Positions 30,752 to 35,392 of a DNA stretch of 35,392 bases are shown piece after piece. This stretch comes from JBBRTJ01 sp038244535 (lineage in GTDB: Bacteria > Actinomycetota > Acidimicrobiia > Acidimicrobiales > Ilumatobacteraceae), in the NCBI GenBank assembly GCA_038244535.1, contig JBBRTJ010000026.1, positions 1 through 35,392 on the forward strand. Direction: 5' to 3'. The notes beneath the pieces are model-generated. The model was not told the DNA's origin. It worked only from the letters and a program-made list of their open reading frames with translations, and made no database searches. Each line of letters starts with the position of its first letter. Position 1 is the stretch's first letter. Made by a program: the position numbers and the translations under genes.

Positions 30752-31981
30752 TCAGAACATGCCCAAGCCCTTGGGCGAACCGTTGCCGGTGGGCCCGTCG
30801 TAGCCGGCGATCGCCTTGCAGAGGTACGACCCGCCACAGGTGCCGTTGGTGCCGCTCTTGATGTCGTAGCGGTGGTTGGCGAGGTGGCTGTACAGGTAGC
30901 TGGGGCTCGCCGACGTGGCCGTGTGGGCGGCCTTGCCGTACATGCCAGCGATCAGGGGCGCGGACACCGAGGTACCGCCGTACACGAGCCAGGGCGATCC
31001 GGCGCCACCGTTGATGCTGTCGTACACCGACACGCCGGTGGCGGGGTCGGCGACCGCTGAAACGTCGGCGATGGTGCGCATGGCACAGCCGGTGTCGAGC
31101 TGCCAGGTGGGCTTGGCGACCTTGGTGCTGCAGCCGCTGCCGGCCGCAGACCACGCCTTCTCGGTGAACCCACGAACGGCGGTCGCGCTCCGGGTGAGGC
31201 GGGTACCGCCGACGGCGATGACGTTCTTGCCCGAGGCCGGGGACTGCGGTCCGGCCGAGAAGCCGAAGTCACCCGACGACACGAGCACGGCCACACCGGG
31301 GTGGTTGCTGAAGTAGGTGTTGTCGAGCGACACCGTGTTGGTGGGCTCGTTGCCGCCGTAGCTGTTGCTGATGACTTGGGCACCCATCGTCGCGGCCCGG
31401 TTCACCGAGATGCCGAGGTTGACGAAGCTGTTGGATGTGGCCTCGACGAGCAGGATCTTGCACATCGGGCACGTGGCCGACGCCATCTCGACGTCGAGCG
31501 CGATCTCGCCCGCCCACCCGGCGTTGAACGGCGGCAGCGGCGATGTGGCGCCGTTCTGGTTCACCTTGGTGAAGAGGCAGGCGATGCCACCTCCCGTGCA
31601 CAGGGGCAGGTTGAACTGGGTGCGATAGGCAAGGAGGTCACTCGCCGCGTTGGGGTTGTCGAACGCATCGACGATGGCCACCGTCTGGCCGTTCCAGGCG
31701 AAGGGCGTGCCCGCGGCGGGCAGGGCCGGGAGCTTGTAGGCCTGCTGCAGATCGATGGGGTTGTAGCCCTGAGGGCTGGTGGCGAGGGGGCGGACGCCGG
31801 CCTCGTCGCGCAGCACGCGCTGGGAGAAGCACGCGGCCTCGCCGGGCCCGGGGGCGCTGCACGACTGCTGGACCTGCAAGCCGACCCCGCCATCACCGGC
31901 CGAAGCACTGGCCACTGGCACGAAGCTCACGGCGATCGCTGCCGCCGCGGCGGCGAGCATCACCTTTGAAGACTTCCTCAC
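30752..31981 (-). CDS. secreted sedolisin-type (S53) serine-carboxyl peptidase
   Basis: A 409-residue protein. The signal peptide (basic MRKSSK, Ala-rich core) probably ends at ASASA/GDGG. Catalytic residues Glu159 and Asp163 (GEIALDVE), Asp238 (SSGDFG) and Ser338 (GGTSVSAP) match the Glu-Asp-Asp-Ser set of sedolisins. The end GYDGPTGNGSPKG resembles the calcium loop. Only about 80 residues precede the catalytic core, shorter than the usual pro-domain. Several cysteine pairs suggest disulphides in the mature enzyme. GTG 31981 follows GGGGAGGGG. An acid-active extracellular endopeptidase is expected. The large Ig-repeat gene is upstream on the same strand, with a hairpin between. Confidence 0.88.
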   Translation of the reverse strand: MRKSSKVMLAAAAAAIAVSFVPVASASAGDGGVGLQVQQSCSAPGPGEAACFSQRVLRDEAGVRPLATSPQGYNPIDLQQAYKLPALPAAGTPFAWNGQTVAIVDAFDNPNAASDLLAYRTQFNLPLCTGGGIACLFTKVNQNGATSPLPPFNAGWAGEIALDVEMASATCPMCKILLVEATSNSFVNLGISVNRAATMGAQVISNSYGGNEPTNTVSLDNTYFSNHPGVAVLVSSGDFGFSAGPQSPASGKNVIAVGGTRLTRSATAVRGFTEKAWSAAGSGCSTKVAKPTWQLDTGCAMRTIADVSAVADPATGVSVYDSINGGAGSPWLVYGGTSVSAPLIAGMYGKAAHTATSASPSYLYSHLANHRYDIKSGTNGTCGGSYLCKAIAGYDGPTGNGSPKGLGMF

Positions 31982-32085
31982 GTTGCCCCTCCCCTTTTTC
32001 GATCGTCCACCATCGTGGCGCGATCCTTGACTGAAACAGATGTTGCAAGGTACCCGAGTCGCGGCAGCGCTGCTTCGCCGCTGAT

Positions 32086-32121
32086 GGGCCAAACGGCCCG
32101 ATGCCGACGGCGGCGCATCGG
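32086..32121 (-). terminator. hairpins after the Ig-repeat gene
   Basis: On the minus strand, 11 bases past the stop, GCATCGG (32115-32121) pairs with CCGATGC (32098-32104). A second hairpin, GGGCC (32086-32090) with GGCCC (32095-32099), follows and overlaps it by two bases, so they compete or stack. Confidence 0.5.
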
Positions 32122-32132
32122 CGTCATGGGGG

Positions 32133-35100
32133 TCAGGTCACGGTGACCGTCGTGGAGCCGATGATCGCTCCCAGCGTCGCCTTCACCTTGGTCGACCCGA
32201 CGGCCTTGGCCGTGACGACACCACCGGGACTGGTCACCGTCAGCACGCCGGTCGACCCTGACGACCAGGTCACCGAGCTGGTGAGGTTCTGCGTCGTGCC
32301 ATCGGTGTAGGTGCCGATGGCCGTCATGGCCAGCGTGGTTCCCCTGGCCATGGAGGGCGTAGCCGGCGTGACGGCGATCGACACCAGCACCGCAGGGGTG
32401 ACGGTGATGGCCGCTGTTGCCGACAGCGCACCGACGGTCGCCGTGACGGTGGCCGAGCCGACGGCAACAGCCGTGACCAGCCCCGAGCTGCTCACCGTCG
32501 CCGTCGCCGCAGCCGATGTCGACCAGGTCACCGAGACTGACTTAGTCGTGCCATCGGTGTAGGTGCCCGTAGCAGTCAGCTGCTTGGTCGTGCCCTTGGC
32601 CAGCGAGTTGCTGGCGGGGGTGACGGCGACGCCGGTCAGCTGCGCGGCCGTGACCGCGACGGTCGTCTGGCCGACGACGGTGCCAACGGTGGCCTTGACT
32701 GTCGTGGTCCCGACGACGAGCGCGGAGACCAGGCCGCTGCCCGTCACCGACAGGACGGTGGCCGAGTTGGACGTCCATGACGCCGACCCGGTGAGGTCGA
32801 CGGTCGATCCATCGGTCAGGCTCCCGGTCGCCGTCAGCTGGATCGTGAGGCCCTTGGCCAGTGATGGCGCAGTGGGCGTGACGGCGATCGTGGCCAGGAT
32901 CGGCGCGACGCCCGTCACCGTGGCGGTCCCCGAGACTGATCCCGAGCTGGCGGTGATCGTCGCCGACCCGAGTGCAGCGGCCGTCGCGGAGCCTCCGGGG
33001 CTCGTGACGGTGACCACGGTCGGTACCGACGAGATCCAAGTCGCGGTCGCCGTCAGCGACTGCGTGGAGCCATCGGTGTACGTGCCCGTGGCGGTCATCG
33101 ACTGCGACGTGCCGATGGGCAGGGACACCGCAGCCGGCGTCACCGCGATCGACACCAGCGCCGCGGCCGTGACAGTCACGCTCACCGACCCGGATTGCCC
33201 ACTCATCGTGGCGGTGACCGAGAGCGAGCCGGTCCCGATGGCCGACGCCAGCCCACCAGGGCTCGACACGGTCATCTTCGTGAGGCTGGTCGAGGTCCAC
33301 GAGACCTGGGTGGTGATGTCCTGCATCGATCCGTCGGAGTAGGTGCCCACGGCGGTGAGCTGCTGGGAGACGCCCTTGGGGAGCGAGAGCGGAGCCGGCG
33401 TGACGACGATCGAGCTCAGCACGGCCGGAGTGACCGTGGCCGACCCTGTCCCGCTGACGCCGCCGAGGGTGGCGGTCATGGTGACCGTGCCCTCCGCTAC
33501 CGCAGTGATCAGGCCACCCGGGCTCGTGACCGTCGCCAGGTTCGAGTCAGACGACACCCACGAGAGGCCCGTGGTGAGCTTCGCGGTCGTGCCGTCGGTG
33601 TACGTGCCCCTCGCCGTCAGCTGGCTCGTGGTTCCCTTCGGAACCGAGACTGGCGTGGGCGTCACTTGGATCGAAACGAGCGCCGCCACGGTCGCCGTCA
33701 CCCATGCGGTGCCCGTGATCGCACCGAGCGTGGCCGTGACCGCTGTGGTCCCCGGCACCCCGGCCGTGCCGAGCCCACCCGGGCTGGTGATGGTCAGCAC
33801 GGTCAGATGGGCCGACACCCACGACACCTGATCGGTGAGGTCCTGCGTCGAGCCATCGGAGTAGACGCCGGTGGCCGTGAGCTGGATGGTGGTTCCCTTG
33901 GGCTGGGTGCTGTTCGGGGGAGTGACCTGGATCGCCGTCAGCGAGGCTTGGGTGGCCGTCAGCGAGGTCGAGCCACTGATCGGGCCCATCGTCGCCGTGA
34001 GCGTGACCACACCGGGTGTGACCGCGGTGGCGAGGCCGCCGGGGCTGGTGACAGTCACCTTCGTGCTGTCACTCGACACCCACGAGACCGTGGCCGTGAG
34101 GTTCTGGGTGCTGCCGTCGGTGTACGCGCCGGTCGCGGTGAACTGGAGCGCGGCGCCCACAGCCAACGAGGGTGCCGTCGGGGTGACCTGCACCGACACC
34201 AACGCCGCGGCGGTGACCGTGAGGGTGGCGGTGCCCGAGAAGCCCCCGTAGGCGGCGGTGAGGTTCACAGAACCGAGGGCCAACGCCGTGACCAGCCCGC
34301 CCGGGCTCGTCACCGTCGCCCTCGCCGACGGTGACGCCGTCCAGCTGACCAGGGCCGTGAGGTCCTGGGTCGTGCCATCGGTGTAGATGCCGGTGGCCGT
34401 CCCCTGCAGCGTGGCGCCCTTTGGGAGCGAGGCAGAGGGGGGAGTGACCTGGATCGCCGCCAGCGCGGCCGCGCTGACCGTCACGACGGTGGACGCCGTG
34501 AAGCCGCCCACGACTGCGGTCATGCTGGCGCTACCCGGAACCACAGCCAAGACCAGGCCGCTCGGATCGATCGACGCCGAAGCGGGGTTCGACGATGACC
34601 ACGCGGCTGACGCGCTCAGGTCGACGGTGGAGTTGTCGCTGTAGGTGCCGGTGGCAGTGAGCTGCACCGTCGCTCCCTTGGGAACCAAGGGCGTCGACGG
34701 TGTCAGCTGCACACCGGTGAGCACGGCAGCGGTGATGCTGATGGTGCTCTGGGCGGTGAAACCACCGAACGTGGCCTTGACCGGCGTCGAGCCGACGACC
34801 CTTGCCGTGACGAGGCCACCCGGGTTGGTCACCGACGCGGTGTTCGGCCAGTTCACCGTCCACGTGACCAGATCGGTGAGGTCGCGGGTCGACCCGTCGG
34901 AGTAGGCACCGGTCGCAGTGAGCTGCACGGTCGTGCCCTTGGGGATCGAGGCCGCCGGCGGGGTGACCTGCAACGACACGAGCGCCGCCGCGGTGACGGT
35001 GACGGTCGCCGAGGCGGAGAACGAGCCCGCCACGGCTGTGACCATTGCGGTACCGGCCCCTACCGCCGTGACCGTCCCCGTCGAGTCGACCGTGGCGACG

Positions 35101-35392
35101 GTCGGATCGGTCGACGACCACGCCGCCGTCGACGAGAGGTTCGCGGTCGAGCCGTCCGAGTAGGTACCCGTGGCGGTGAACGCTGTGGAGGTGCCGGCAG
35201 CCAGCGATGACGTGGGGGGCGTCACCAGCAGCCCCCCGAGGGTGGCCGCGCCGACGGTGACCGTCGTCGAGCCCGTGAGGTCACCGAACGTGGCCCGCAC
35301 CGCCGTGGCGCCGACGCCCACGGCCGTCAGCACGCCGGCCGTGGCCGTGGCGACGGCGGTCGAGGCCGTCGACCAGGTCACTGAGCTCGTGA
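32133..35392 (-). CDS. large BIG2-type Ig-like repeat protein, C-terminal part
   Basis: The frame is open to the right edge, so the N-terminus, including any signal peptide, is missing. About 1,085 residues are visible. They are at least twelve complete repeats of about 86 residues plus part of another. Each reads (I/V)xVTPxxxSLxKGTTxQLTATG, TYSDGST, a Trp-Ser-containing strand, TSPGGLVTA and TATxGGxxG, the pattern of bacterial Ig-like domain group 2 (BIG2). The chain ends in STTVTVT with no sorting signal or membrane segment, so anchoring must be N-terminal or absent. Such proteins are surface adhesins or structural stalks. The repeats are diverged at the DNA level, unlike the identical repeats elsewhere in the window. 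Confidence 0.9.
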   Translation of the reverse strand, partial: TSSVTWSTASTAVATATAGVLTAVGVGATAVRATFGDLTGSTTVTVGAATLGGLLVTPPTSSLAAGTSTAFTATGTYSDGSTANLSSTAAWSSTDPTVATVDSTGTVTAVGAGTAMVTAVAGSFSASATVTVTAAALVSLQVTPPAASIPKGTTVQLTATGAYSDGSTRDLTDLVTWTVNWPNTASVTNPGGLVTARVVGSTPVKATFGGFTAQSTISITAAVLTGVQLTPSTPLVPKGATVQLTATGTYSDNSTVDLSASAAWSSSNPASASIDPSGLVLAVVPGSASMTAVVGGFTASTVVTVSAAALAAIQVTPPSASLPKGATLQGTATGIYTDGTTQDLTALVSWTASPSARATVTSPGGLVTALALGSVNLTAAYGGFSGTATLTVTAAALVSVQVTPTAPSLAVGAALQFTATGAYTDGSTQNLTATVSWVSSDSTKVTVTSPGGLATAVTPGVVTLTATMGPISGSTSLTATQASLTAIQVTPPNSTQPKGTTIQLTATGVYSDGSTQDLTDQVSWVSAHLTVLTITSPGGLGTAGVPGTTAVTATLGAITGTAWVTATVAALVSIQVTPTPVSVPKGTTSQLTARGTYTDGTTAKLTTGLSWVSSDSNLATVTSPGGLITAVAEGTVTMTATLGGVSGTGSATVTPAVLSSIVVTPAPLSLPKGVSQQLTAVGTYSDGSMQDITTQVSWTSTSLTKMTVSSPGGLASAIGTGSLSVTATMSGQSGSVSVTVTAAALVSIAVTPAAVSLPIGTSQSMTATGTYTDGSTQSLTATATWISSVPTVVTVTSPGGSATAAALGSATITASSGSVSGTATVTGVAPILATIAVTPTAPSLAKGLTIQLTATGSLTDGSTVDLTGSASWTSNSATVLSVTGSGLVSALVVGTTTVKATVGTVVGQTTVAVTAAQLTGVAVTPASNSLAKGTTKQLTATGTYTDGTTKSVSVTWSTSAAATATVSSSGLVTAVAVGSATVTATVGALSATAAITVTPAVLVSIAVTPATPSMARGTTLAMTAIGTYTDGTTQNLTSSVTWSSGSTGVLTVTSPGGVVTAKAVGSTKVKATLGAIIGSTTVTVT

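Noticed and set aside
32563..35163. Series of plus-strand frames rich in Val, Thr and Pro
   Set aside because: They mirror the Ig-repeat gene on the other strand and recur with its 86-codon period.

Overview
The window is high-GC bacterial DNA, most likely from an actinobacterium and perhaps the class Acidimicrobiia. This rests on GC-rich codon use, TAGGGT/TAGGAT -10 elements a few bases from start codons (leaderless style), frequent GTG/TTG starts, several P450s with a 7Fe ferredoxin, and strong stem-loops without U-tracts as gene ends. No rRNA, tRNA, CRISPR array, insertion sequence or phage gene was seen. The organism assignment is inference.

Layout. 1-4.2 kb: the 3' end of a Gly/Pro-rich repeat protein, a gene-poor stretch, a small membrane protein, a patatin-like lipase split by a membrane domain, and a lipoprotein (the last three on the minus strand). 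4.3-9.1 kb: two overlapping Gfo/Idh/MocA oxidoreductases, the first with a ThuA-like N-terminal domain, then a single-chain E1 alpha+beta 2-oxoacid dehydrogenase. 9.1-13.05 kb: a Fur-family regulator facing a four-gene ABC importer whose binding protein has the three-His zinc ligand set, which points to a Zur/Znu unit. 13.1-15.5 kb: a D-aminoacylase-type amidohydrolase and a VOC protein. 15.5-20.4 kb: an epoxide hydrolase and a SnoaL-like protein, then an array of five 40-bp repeats, then two adjacent P450s (one without the heme-ligand cysteine) divergent from a 7Fe ferredoxin.

20.4-29.4 kb is the most unusual part. A TPR-CHAT caspase-like protease gene (minus strand) diverges from a plus-strand run: an S8 subtilase with a Pro-Val-Gly-Met-Pro-Ser repeat, a DUF5317-like membrane protein, an ECF-type sigma factor, a 166-residue beta-rich protein, a second TPR-CHAT protease with the same His-Cys spacing, and a 36-residue basic/hydrophobic peptide whose stop codon lies inside a terminator hairpin. 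I interpret this as one multi-protease signalling or conflict module in which proteolysis may control a sigma factor.

29.4-35.4 kb: a third P450, a secreted sedolisin (S53) peptidase with a 14-bp terminator stem, and the C-terminal part of a very large surface protein made of at least twelve BIG2-type Ig-like domains that runs off the right edge.
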